This document shows, piece after piece, positions 36,745 to 47,108 of a DNA stretch of 64,000 nucleotides; the first letter of the stretch is position 1; each line of letters starts with the position of its first letter. The notes below the pieces were generated by a model. The model was not told the DNA's origin. It worked only from the letters and a program-made list of their open reading frames with translations, and made no database searches. The position numbers and the translations under genes were made by a program. Where the stretch lies: assembly GCA_905250125.1 (NCBI GenBank), contig CAJNOL010000420.1, positions 69,067 to 133,066 of the forward strand. Reading direction: 5' to 3'. The DNA comes from Rotaria sordida. Taxonomy: Eukaryota; Rotifera; Eurotatoria; Philodinida; Philodinidae.

Positions 36745-37301
36745 CTATTAAATAAAATTCTTATATTAAAAATAATTAAACATATATTGTTTTATTTCTT
36801 TATATCAAAAAATGGGAGAATATATATTTACAAGGATAATAAATATCAATATAAGGGATGCAGCAGAATAAATAGTGTGCTGGAAAAATGTCGAAAAGTA
36901 AATATTGAAATGGAAAAATATCGAAAAAAATGATGTCTCCAGTAAATGATGACTCCAATCACGTATAGTTCATTACTGCTTTTCTTATTATTCTACTGGT
37001 GTAGAATTTTAACCAGTAGTAATAGTAATGACTAATACCTAATAAAAATTAAATAAAAGAGTTGAGCGGAAAACTATTATATAACTGGAATTCTATTATC
37101 ATGGCTGAAGCTGCTGCATCTTCATCTGATACAACTCAAGCAAAATCTCCAGCTATTTCATTTATAAATTCAGATAAAGAAAAATCTTTACTCATAGTAG
37201 ATGAATATGTTTTCAAATTGAATAAAACAACAGCAACTACTAAGTATTGGATATGTACGCTTAATGGATGTTCAGCTAAAGTACACACTGATGTCAATAG
37301 T

Positions 37302-37520
37302 TAACAGAGATGTCCACTGCGTCGTTGCTGCAGCAGTTTTCAAAAAAGTGTTTCTAAATTCACTGCTGCGACTATATTTGACTAGAGATATTGATACTAG
37401 TCCATCGGATTCATTCAGTCTTGGGATGTTTCATTTGTGAACCCTGAAATTCTATTAAATTCATGCAGTTTTTCAATGTCTTGCAAAAAAATCCTGTCGC
37501 TGTCGGGATGGATATCTCTG
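37302..37520. mobile_element. 219-bp MITE inside the FLYWCH exon
   Basis: The ends TAACAGAGATGTCCA and TGGATATCTCTGA are imperfect inverted repeats. The flanks duplicate ATAGT (37297-37301 and 37521-37525). Removing the insertion and one ATAGT restores an uninterrupted FLYWCH finger codon by codon, which proves the insertion. Confidence 0.85.
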
Positions 37521-37861
37521 ATAGTCAATTGATTAAAACCATTGGTGATCATAATCATCTTTCAGATAAAGAAAAACTTGAAGTTTGTGGAAAAGTCAAA
37601 CAACGAGCAATAACTAAAACAATATCTATTTCACGTATGTTTTATTTAGCATTTCAAAGTTGTTTAATTGTTGAGTACAAATAAATTATCCAAATACTTG
37701 GTCATTCATAAAGTTTCTACAAGGAGACGAGAATCATTTTCATCATATGTATGTTCAGTTTACTGCAGGTTTAGAGGCTAGACCAAAACAAGCTAAAACA
37801 TTTGCTATTCAACGTCGTATGGATAATCTTGGTAAACGATATTATGATGGTGCTATAAATC

Positions 37862-38155
37862 CCTAGTCGAGACTCCATGGAAGAACCGCTGTCGTGAGAC
37901 CTTGGGGGAGATTCAAGGACTCCCCAGGGGATTGATGAGTATTATCAGAGCCTCTCCAGAAGCCACCATTGGAATTTCCTGAAAAATTCGAATTTATGAA
38001 AATTTTAGACGGACTTCCCGGGGAGTTTTAAGGGGATTCTGAGATATGCAACTCTCCCGAGAACTCACGACAGGGATTTCGCATTTTTCAGGGACTCCTC
38101 GGTGATTTCGTTGGGAAGAGTCGTCTGGGGATGCTATGGAGTGCTTAGATGGTTT
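37862..38155. mobile_element. GC-richer insertion in the FLYWCH gene
   Basis: About 290 bp rich in GGGGA, TCCCC and GACTCC motifs, clearly different in base composition from its surroundings, interrupts the second FLYWCH exon right after YYDGAIN. The termini (CCCTAGTCGAGACTCCAT against ATGGAGTGCTTAG) are weakly inverted. It is probably a MITE; exact ends are uncertain. Confidence 0.55.
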
Positions 38156-38476
38156 ATCATTTACAATTGCTACGCGAAAAAAATGATACATGATCGATTT
38201 TTCTTCGTTATCTATAGTCGATCACTGTTAAAATGTTAACACTAACGCATATAATAAAACCTTTTCTTTACTATTCACAACTCTCTTAACCATTTACTGA
38301 CTACTTTTCATGTACATATTATTTTTACAGCCAACCAAATAAATAACAGTCTCAATATCTCAACAATTCAAAACAACTTTTATTTTGTATCAAAATATTC
38401 ACCTTTTAATTCTCTACAAGATTATATTTCACCTAATTTTCAAAATTTACAAACATCAAAGGACTGTAGTTTTTAG

Positions 38477-38899
38477 AAATAAATGAAAACTTTTATAATT
38501 ATAATACGAAATTACAAATCAACATTTAACTCAATGATGTTATAACAACAGTTTTGTGCCTGATGTTCATAAGAATCATAATTAATACATGAATTCGTTA
38601 GATTATTCAATTTCAATAAAAATTTTCGGATAATAAAGAGAAACAGATTAAAATGAAAAACTAATGTCATTTCGAAAGTTGGCCATGTTATACGAATTGT
38701 TTTTGTATTGTATATCAAAAAACTATTATGTATACTTTTATTACAAGAAGACATAGAATTCAAAGACCAATATTTTAATTAAAAAAACAAAGAAAAGTTG
38801 TTTCGAATTGTTAAGATATTGGAAAAATATTGAGACCACCAATTATATATAAGTTTGAGGGTATCGAGGATCTGTAAGGAAAATTTATTTTCTTCTTAT
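38477..38899. other. Non-coding between convergent genes
   Basis: The 3' flanks of the FLYWCH pseudogene (+) and the zinc-finger gene (-) meet here. No other feature is seen. Confidence 0.45.
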
Positions 38900-41800
38900 T
38901 TAAATATCACCGTCAGATTCGTCTCTATAACAATTTGATAAATGTTCACGATATGTTTTATCATCACTGCCTGAAAATTGTTGATTACATATTGGACATT
39001 CAAATTGTTTTGGTCCAGTAAAAGGACCAAGATCTTCCATACTCGCTGAAATTAAACATGTTTCGACATGAGTATAGATTTCAAGTTCATTAACTGTATT
39101 AAGGAATTCATAATTGCATATAGGACAAAGTTTTTTGTTACTATGTGAAAGTTGACGAGAGACTGATGGCAATTCATTAGTAGTAACTGTGGGTGGTTCT
39201 TGATATTGTATTTCATTATTTAATCCATCTAAAAATGTTTCTGTAAGGATATCATTCAATGAATGACAGGATAATGTATTAGGTAAGTGAAATTCACCGG
39301 TTGGTTTTTGTAATATATTCGTACCTGGATATAGTTGTTGATCAGTACGAGTTCGAACTCTAGTCACAGGTGGACTATCATCACCATCAAGATCAAAATC
39401 AGTCAATTTTTGTTCAATAACTAGAGGTTCATCAGGAGGAATGATTTTTATAATTGAAGAAGTATGGAATGGACTAGTTTCTAAAAAAAATAAATAAAAT
39501 GCATTTAGGCATTTCATATAATAAATCGATTAAAAGTTTCTTATATCGATTTTTGTTCTGCTTGATATTATATCTAGAGATATGCAGTATTGGTGTACAT
39601 GCTGAACGTGAGCCATTGACACAGATTCTACTGAAATACTGATTATACTGCCATCGGCATTCAGTGAAACACTAATACCCATATCGTAAATGCCGAACAG
39701 TTTTTAGCGGTAAATTACAGTAATGGGAGTCGGTAACTGGACCGGTAAAATCGCGGTTAACCGCTGGTTTTCATCCGGTTTTTACCACATGGGTACCTAC
39801 GTTCACTGCAACATTGAGACACTAACTCTACCAATATATGCCTTTTTTTTTGGTGGCAGCGTATTCTGATGTTTCAGCGAATACTGATACCAATATGTAC
39901 TAACTATACTGAGTCGATAATGCCAGTAGTCGATAAACTGAAACTGCACATCCCTATTTATATCAGAATATAGGTTAACAAAGTTTGCGTCTTAATTTCT
40001 TTTTTTCCTAATGTCGTTGTCTTTTTCCGTAATGCTAAATGTGGTTGTTATATAAAGTCAATTTTTATTTTTTTACAAAATATCTAATTTAACTTTCTAT
40101 TCAAACAAACATCAGAAACTACTTACTACGTAAAATAAATTATTAATAATAAAATTTTTCAAAAATGAATATAGTAGAAAACTAACAGATAAGAAAATTT
40201 TGTTCTAAAAGTTAATATATTTAAAAAAAGGATTTGATTTTTTTTGAAAATTTCTGATAAAACACAATCCAAATCATGAATAGTTTTGGTAATCAAACCC
40301 AATATTTTATTGAAGTACATGATGTTTATTTCTAATATTGCAATAGCGTACTAATCATAGATGAACAAGTCATGTGAAATCAATATTTAGGTATAGCATT
40401 AATTCATCATGCTTATACCTAACGAGCGTAGAATAAGCAGCATGTGTCAGGCAAAGTTGAGATTTATGTAATTAGATTAAACTATATTCAACTTTAATTG
40501 AAATTCAGTTTGTCTTAGTAAGTTTCGAGCAAAGAAAAAAGAACGGAAGGATCTTTAAGCTAATGCTTTTTGAGGAGTATGTTTTGTTTTGTTGAGTTAT
40601 GTTCTAATCGAAAAAAAAAGTTCTTTTAACTTATGTATTTCCTGTGATAGAGTAATAAAACCGAAAATCTTTTTTTTGGTTTTATAGGTTTTCGATCTGA
40701 TCTCCAAAAATTCTCGAAGAAACTTTATGGCAGTCAATAGTTTCTTTTTTTTTACAGATATTTATATAATTAAAGCACCATTTTCAGAGCGTTTTTTTGA
40801 GTCATTGAACTTTCGATCCTTTGTTTTCCCTTAAAAAGTAAGAGCTCTCATAGGCACTGCATTCTGACATATTCTTTCAAACAAAAAAAAATATATTAAT
40901 ACATTCAGCCCGATTCAGTTTTATTACAGAATAGCTCTAGCAGATTCATTTTTGTGTGCATTCGTTGTTCTTTTCATTCTCTGCTGGCTCATTGTTTTCT
41001 CTTTTCTGATTGGTGTATCACATCGACAGTTATGTCTATACATCACGTACTGATTTTTACTCACATGACGTATTGGGTTTTTCCCAGTATGTTATCACAT
41101 GTTCTATATTGAACTTTTCCTAATAATATACTCGTCTATGTCATGGCCGGTACTCTCCAACATGCTTATGTATGTATGTGTCGGTGCTACGCTTCTTGGA
41201 GTCATTCGCTATTACATTCACTAGTTCTCTTGCTAATTCTATTCTTCTCTTTCATTTTTTTTCTATTGTAAAACGTCCTTTATGACGTTGAGATATGTAT
41301 ATCTTGATTGTTTTAACGAGAAGCAATGTGTAACCTCCTGTCTGAGTAAAAGGCAAAAGGAAGCGGTTTTCTGTATAGTTTCTTCTTAAAATATAGTGTG
41401 ACTCACCAATGGGTCACATCGAGCTGAATGTATTAAATGTATAGACTGAACACCACAGAAAATTTTTGGAGACGAAATGAACTATTTTTTGACCCTTGTT
41501 TGGCAAATATCTCCATCAAGCGTCATGGTACAGGGCTAAAAATTTTACTATAGCACCACCACTGTAGCTCCAACATATCCTAAAAATTTCATGCCATTCG
41601 AACGTTCCTAGTCTGAGATCCATTTTTGAAGGAGACGACCTTAATACGATGTTTCCGACGGTCGGAGTGATCATCTTGGATAATGAAATAGAATTCCTAT
41701 GCTATCATTGTAGTAATTAAGCGATAGATATAATTGTTATGAAGTATAAATCACTTGTTTCTATCTATTTGAATGGTGTTAACTATGAATTATAGATTTT

Positions 41801-42544
41801 CATATTTACCTTCGTGTGACAAAAGTTTGAAAAGTTCATTGATTTGATTTTGTTGATTTTTAACTAAATTATGAAGTTTTCTTGTTTCTTCTTCTATTTC
41901 TATCCATTCTTCATAATCAACTATTGAATCTAAAATTTATAATTAATTAAATAATTAATCTTTTTTTTTTTTTTTATAAATTATCTTACTTATTCGAAAA
42001 TTTTTTCTATTAGTATTATCTTCATTATCTGATGTTATCATCAATTTTTTCAAATGTGAAATTTCCTTTTGGAATTGTTCATTTTTTTCTTTTTGTTCAT
42101 TAAATCTCTTATCATGTAAATCTGATATATCATTAAATAATATATCTAAATCTTTCAATTTTTTTGGATTTAAAGAATATACTGGTCGAATAAAATCAAT
42201 AAGACGTGTTATTAAATTACGATTACAATTGAATTGTGCATTAGATTCTTGTTTAAGTTCTTGTCGATAATAATTTAAAATTTGTTCAAGTTGTTGAATT
42301 ATTTCTTTTAAATCATTTTTAACAAAAAAATTATCACGATTATAATTCGTAGTTCGAATAGGTATACCAGCATTTATTGATGTATAATTATAATCAGACG
42401 AAAATAAAGAATTTACAATAGTTGCATTATCATCATTCTAAATAAAATCACCAAAAACAAAAAAAAAAGGAAATGTAAGAAAATTTTTCTATTATTATTT
42501 AAATTTACTTGATTGTTAGTAGGAGAGGAATTATGCATAGCCAT
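38900..42544 (-). CDS. Coiled-coil protein with two UBZ-like zinc fingers (TAX1BP1/CALCOCO-like)
   Basis: Four exons with consistent phases, 42544-42509, 42437-41990, 41929-41810 and 39480-38900, encode 394 residues starting MAMHNSSPTNNQ. Exons 2 and 3 give coiled-coil segments (LEQILNYYRQELKQ, DILFNDISDLHDKRFNEQKE, RKLHNLVKNQQNQINELFKL). The C-terminus has two Cys2-His-Cys fingers, CPICNYEF...ELEIYTHVETC and CPICNQQFSGSDDKTYREHLSNC, which resemble the ubiquitin-binding UBZ1 fingers of autophagy receptors TAX1BP1 and CALCOCO. That suggests a ubiquitin-binding adaptor role, by family analogy only; no SKICH domain is visible. The 2.3-kb third intron carries a 120-bp MITE and other insertions. 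The copy at 32230-34608 is its dead duplicate. Confidence 0.8.
39676..39795. mobile_element. 120-bp MITE in an intron
   Basis: It begins TACCCATATCGTAAA and ends TTTACCACATGGGTA, 12 of 15 positions inverted. The inside contains ACCGGTAAAATCGCGGTTAACCGCTGG, i.e. short palindromes. The corresponding intron of the duplicate gene (about 33030) lacks it, so it inserted after the duplication. Confidence 0.65.
41455..41540 (+). repeat. Interspersed repeat shared with 30412-30490
   Basis: It shares ACTATTTTTTGACCC, TGTTTGG and the TCAA(A/G)CGTCA block with the earlier copy. It lies in the long intron of the zinc-finger gene. Confidence 0.55.
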
Positions 42545-43157
42545 TAGAAATACGGAATGATACTCTTTTTTTTAATCTAGAAGAGTAAAGTCTGTATAAT
42601 AGAATATAAGTAACGAAATTGTTTTTCTATGGTGTTTGCATTTATCGCTTTTGATCTCGTATGACACCATTATTCACCTTTTAGGAAAGAAAAAAAAAGC
42701 AAGTTGTCAATGCTTATACAAGTAAAAGAAATGAGACATACACATGTTTATTTCGTTTTTTATTTTCTATTTATTTATGTGGGTGTGTGCGTCATTCGAA
42801 GGAATTTATTATTCTTTTCAATTTATGGAAATATCCTAGACGTTTAGAGGAAATTCAAAAGATTTCTATTTAAAGAAAAAATAAATATAAATATAAACAC
42901 TGCATAAAATCTTATGACATCATTGTTTTGTATCGTCGCATTTCTCATAGGAAAAAGAAAAAAAAACAACGATAGTTTGAATCGTATCTATTCTTTTCGA
43001 TTCTGTAATTTGTTTACAAACATTAATAAGCATGATAACTCAAGTGCAACGATATATAAAAAGAGAAAAAAGAATACATCTACCAAACACAAAAGAACAG
43101 CTTACTCAGGGACACACGAAATACAATCATTGAAACAATATTATCTAACGCACGACC
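42545..43157. promoter_or_regulatory. Divergent intergenic region, zinc-finger gene / clathrin light chain
   Basis: 613 bp separate the start codons of two genes transcribed away from each other, so promoters of both must lie here. No specific element is recognised. The short open frame at 42914-43165 is not supported. Confidence 0.5.
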
Positions 43158-44205
43158 ATGGATAAATTTGATACATTTACATCAAAACCTTCTACTACAC
43201 AAGAAAATGATTTATTTGGATTTGAAAATACTGATGAAATAACAAACAATCAAAACGATGATTCTTCACCGGTTATGGAAAATGTATGAAAACAAAAACA
43301 AAAAACTTTCAATACATTTCTTAACATTTTTATTTAGAATTCTAATTTTCCAACATCATTTCCATCGGATATTTCATCAACACATTCATTCAATGATAAC
43401 TTGAATAATATTGATTCATCACAAACATTAAATCCAACCGATGATAGTTTGAATAATATCGATTCATCAGAAACATTAAATTCATCCAATGATACCTTGA
43501 ATAATATCGATTCATCACAAACATTTAATCCATTCAATAATAATTTGAATAATATCGATTCATCAGAAACATTTTATCCATTCAATAATAATTTGAATAA
43601 TATCGATTCATCACAAACAATAAATCCATTCAATGAAAATTTATTTGAAAATGATGAACCATTATATACATTACCACCGACAGCAGAAGATATTCTTTCT
43701 GATAATTCAATAGATCAACAATCAGGTTTTTCAAAAAAAAACAAAAAAATAGAACTATACATTTCTTATATATTTTTTGTTGTTTATAGAAGATCAATCT
43801 TCATGGAATATGTTTTCAAATGAAGTTGTATTACCAATACAAATTTTGAATAAAAAACGTGAAGAAGAAATTGCTGCAAAAGATGCAGAAGAAAAACGAA
43901 AAATTGATGAATTACGACAACAAGCTAAAAATGATTTAGAACATTGGTATAATGAACGAAATAAACAAATGGAACAAAAACGACAAACAATGAAAACTGA
44001 AGAAAATACTTTACGTCAATATGCATTAGAAAAAAGTACTAAAGTATCATGTGATTGGTCAAAAGTTATAAATTTACTTGATTTTACTGATGGAAAACAA
44101 TATTCAAAATCAAAACGAGATTTAACACGTATGAAATCATGTATGTTTAATGCTAAACGTATAAGTGATAGTAAAAAATTAGAAAACGGTAATGGAAAAC
44201 AATAA
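43158..44205 (+). CDS. Clc: Clathrin light chain with internal tandem repeat
   Basis: Three exons, 43158-43283, 43338-43725 and 43790-44205, join in frame to 309 residues starting MDKFDTFTSK. The C-terminal half is diagnostic: an Arg/Lys/Glu-rich helix (KREEEIAAKDAEEKRKIDEL, NDLEHWYNERNKQMEQ) that binds the clathrin heavy-chain hub, followed by CDWSKVINLLDF and KRDLTRMKSCMFNAKR, matching the conserved light-chain end (W..V..L.DF...K..D..RM.S). It regulates assembly of clathrin coats in endocytosis. Residues about 62-141 consist of five 16-residue repeats around LNNIDSS(Q/E)T, absent from usual light chains of about 200-250 residues, so this protein is longer. The second intron uses a weak GTTTTT donor. 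Confidence 0.92.
43395..43640 (+). repeat. 48-bp coding tandem repeat, five units
   Basis: Units of 48 bp containing TTGAATAATAT(T/C)GATTCATCA follow each other in frame. The third, fourth and fifth units are nearly identical, which indicates recent expansion. Confidence 0.9.
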
Positions 44206-44715
44206 AAGAAATATTGATCTTATTTTTTTTATTTTATTTTATTCAAATAAACAAGCAATAATCTATTTATTTGATTTACATTATCTAAAAAAAAATGAAA
44301 TCATTGATAGAAGAAATTGTGATTTTAAAAATTTGAATTTAAGATAATAGTTAAAGAACAGACTGATAAGAAATCGGTTATTGTTAAACATGAAAATTGT
44401 GCTTTAAAGAGTAAAAAATCGTTTATGTCAAGCATCTATCTTTAGAAAATAACGATTACATATTTTGTAATTTATTAATTTATATACAACACTAATGAAC
44501 ATGATAGATGATTACACAAATGAAGATCTTAATTCTTCACAAGAAAACTTTGAAGTGCAATATAGAAACTTTTTGCGATATTCATATTTTTACATATAAA
44601 TTTAGAAGATAAATGTAAATATTTAAGAGTAATGAATCGAGTATGAACTTATGAACGTTTTTTTGTTTTTAAAGTAAGTAAATTTATTATAATTTAGTTA
44701 AATTTTAGAATCTAT
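44206..44715. other. 3' flank of clathrin light chain
   Basis: AT-rich, no gene. The target duplication GAATCTAT (44708-44715) of the next element ends it. Confidence 0.5.
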
Positions 44716-45811
44716 CAGTGGCGTAGCCAGCAGGGTAGCAATTGGGCAATTGCCACCTAAATCAAATTCTATTGCCACCTAATTTTTTTTAAATGCGCGC
44801 AATTGCCCATCGTCAAAAAATGTTAATACCTGTGTATACTTAAAGATTCAAGGAGTGTTTTCTTTCAATACATTTTCTCTTGATGAGATCTAATCAAGTG
44901 ATTTACAAAAATCAATCTACGATCTTTTGCATTCAAAGAATGATCACAGTAATAATGATTTAATAGTATTTTCTGTCAAAATACGCTCTAATATACTTAA
45001 ATGAGCTAAAGAGAAACTTGAATGAATACTCAACGATCTCTCTACGAACATAAATCGTATTGTACAGAAACGACTGAAGCAATCTAAATTAAAAGCTTCC
45101 ACAATGTATGTTGTAACATGATTCTTGCACTCTTAGAGTTGAAAACGTGAATAAACTACATAGAAAATCTAAATAAAAGTCGACTGAGTATCTAAACGAC
45201 AGTGTTTTGAAAACTCATCTCAGGCATTGAAAGTACTAGAAATGAAATGATAATATGTAATTTACAGAATGCACATATGACTGAACATTGAAACCATGCA
45301 AAAAAGCTTTCATGATTGAGAATTTGTTAGAGATATATGTGGAGTAATGCTTTTCATTGTCCGACGTAATAGGACAAACTAACTCATGCAGTTGTCCGAT
45401 TAAAGAAGATAAACGAACCTTCATTGCCTGACGAAAGAAAATAAAGAGGCATTGATCAATATTTCACGAAAAAAGATAGACTGACAGTCATTGTGTCTCT
45501 ACCACATATTCAGAAAAGAGATTGATTTTCTTGTTCTATTGATACTTATTTATGACTTTTTGACATAAAATATTAAAATATATGAAATCAAACAGTACGT
45601 TTCTGAAATAGTGTTTAAAAAAAGCGAGCAAATTTATCTGTTAATCCAGTATGACTAATTTCTCTTCAGTAAACAACAAATTCTGTAATGCGGACAAGTA
45701 TTTAAAAAACTATTGCCCACTAGGTTTTACAATTGCCCATTGCTGCCACCTATTCAAAATAATTTAGCTGGTAAATTGCTACCTATGTAAAAAATCCTGG
45801 CTACGCCACTG
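44716..45811. mobile_element. hAT-superfamily element, non-autonomous
   Basis: 1096 bp bounded by perfect 15-bp inverted repeats CAGTGGCGTAGCCAG / CTGGCTACGCCACTG and by a perfect 8-bp direct repeat GAATCTAT (44708-44715, 45812-45819). Subterminal AATTGCCCA/TGCCACCT motifs occur at both ends. No recognisable transposase frame survives inside. The end sequence and 8-bp duplication are typical of hAT. The intact target duplication implies a fairly recent insertion. Confidence 0.93.
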
Positions 45812-46038
45812 GAATCTATGCTCTACAAAACAAAAATTTTTGTTGTTATTCGAATCGTTGAAATTCAATTGATAATTGTCTTTGCTTATGAAAAAATGAA
45901 ATCGACTCCTAACAATAACTAATTGATATAATTTCTATTATATGAGAAATATATTCAAATCATGTATAACTTTCTACTAATTAAAATATTACAATTAAAC
46001 TGAACATTTTCAATCAAAAAAAACAAAAACTTTTTATT

Positions 46039-46674
46039 TCAAATTTTTTTTTTCATCCAAATAGTTTGAATTCTTTGAATAGTTGAACCTTTTTGTAAAA
46101 TAACATGACTATCAGTTGTTGGTTGTATTTGATTAGCTAATAAATTTTTTAATATTTGTTCATTACCATTAAATAATTTACTTGAAATATTTAATCGAAC
46201 ACGTGGATTAGTTTCTTCATAACCACATTTTTCATAAAACTGACGTTTATCAGTTGTTGTTAAATAAATAAATTCAATTTTAGGTTTTCGTTGATGAAGT
46301 TGATCTTCTAGAAGTTTCATTAATATTCGTCCATAACCTATTTAATAAAATAGAGAAAAATGAAAAATATTGAAAAGAAATTCTTTGTTTTTTTTTTAAA
46401 TCTAACCATTGCCTCGTAATGTTCGTTGTATACAAACTGATTCAACAATAACACTTTGTTCTTCATCTAGAAGTCGATCGACATAACAATAACCAATAAG
46501 TTGATTATTATTATTTATAAGAATATATGATATAGGAAAATCATTACAAGAACGTTCTAAACGTCGCATACGAATAGTTTTTGATTGTTGCCATTCATCA
46601 TTGAGTAGTTCAATTACATTATTTTGAAAATATTGATTCTCATGCAATGGTAATAATTGAAGATTAGACGACAT
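46039..46674 (-). CDS. NAA80: N-alpha-acetyltransferase 80-like GNAT enzyme
   Basis: Two exons, 46674-46407 and 46337-46039, join in frame (Asn-Gly-Tyr-Gly across the junction) to 188 residues. VIELLNDEWQQSKTIRMRRL followed by CNDFPISYILI resembles the N-terminus of animal NAA80 (NAT6/FUS2). VESVCIQRTLRGNGYGRILM is the acetyl-CoA motif A with the R-x-x-G-x-G signature, and IYLTTTDKRQFYEKCGYEET is motif B. NAA80 acetylates the processed acidic N-terminus of actin in the cytosol. The length is shorter than human NAA80, whose extra proline-rich loop is missing. I chose the ATG at 46674 because it precedes the conserved start; an upstream in-frame extension exists but is poorly conserved. Confidence 0.88.
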
Positions 46675-47108
46675 TACATCATATATTAACAAAAAAAATC
46701 TATTTACTTTATTATCCGAAAGAAAACAATATAAAGAGAAAACATAGGGCAAATTTCCATGGATTCAAAGGTAGATGTCTCCCATTTATTGTCAAACAAA
46801 AAAAAAAAGAAAAAAAATGTTTATGACTGTAAATACATATGTATATATATATATACGATCATTGTATGTTTTTTATTATGGTTTGTACAATACAGTAGAC
46901 GTACGGATGGAGTTAATAATGAAACGAAACAGAAAAAAAAAAACAAGACATATTTGAGCGTTGATATATGCTATGTTAAAAACACACAAAAAGAAAATGA
47001 ACAAAAAAAAATTTTTTTTCATGCATTTTGTTCTTGTTCTATATTCTTCTGATCATGACCATTCTATAATAAATAAAAAGGGAAATCAATAAAAATAATT
47101 CTTAAATT
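46675..47108. other. Intergenic, A-rich
   Basis: Contains poly-A and TATATA tracts. Lys-rich open frames here are low-complexity artefacts. It holds the NAA80 promoter and the EIF4G2 3' end. Confidence 0.5.

Larger units (their letters stand above)
37101..38476 (+). pseudogene. FLYWCH zinc-finger gene broken by two MITEs
   Basis: From the ATG at 37101 the frame reads MAEAAASSSDTT, then a FLYWCH-type finger (SFINSDKEKSLLIVDEYVF, YWICTLNGCSAKVHTD). It is cut at 37301 by a 219-bp insertion and resumes at 37526 with QLIKTIGDHNHLSDKEK, which supplies the His-X-His of the finger. After an intron ending GTTTACTGCAG near 37769, LEARPKQAKTFAIQRRMDNL follows and stops at a second insertion near 37862. 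A clean last exon (INNSLNISTIQNNF...TSKDCSF) lies at about 38332-38476. FLYWCH proteins bind DNA; in bdelloids they are numerous and often linked with MULE-type transposases. The disrupted frame makes it a recent pseudogene. Confidence 0.75.

Noticed and set aside
46759..47052. Plus-strand Lys-rich frames
   Set aside because: Composed of poly-A tracts; no family, and they lie between two minus-strand genes.
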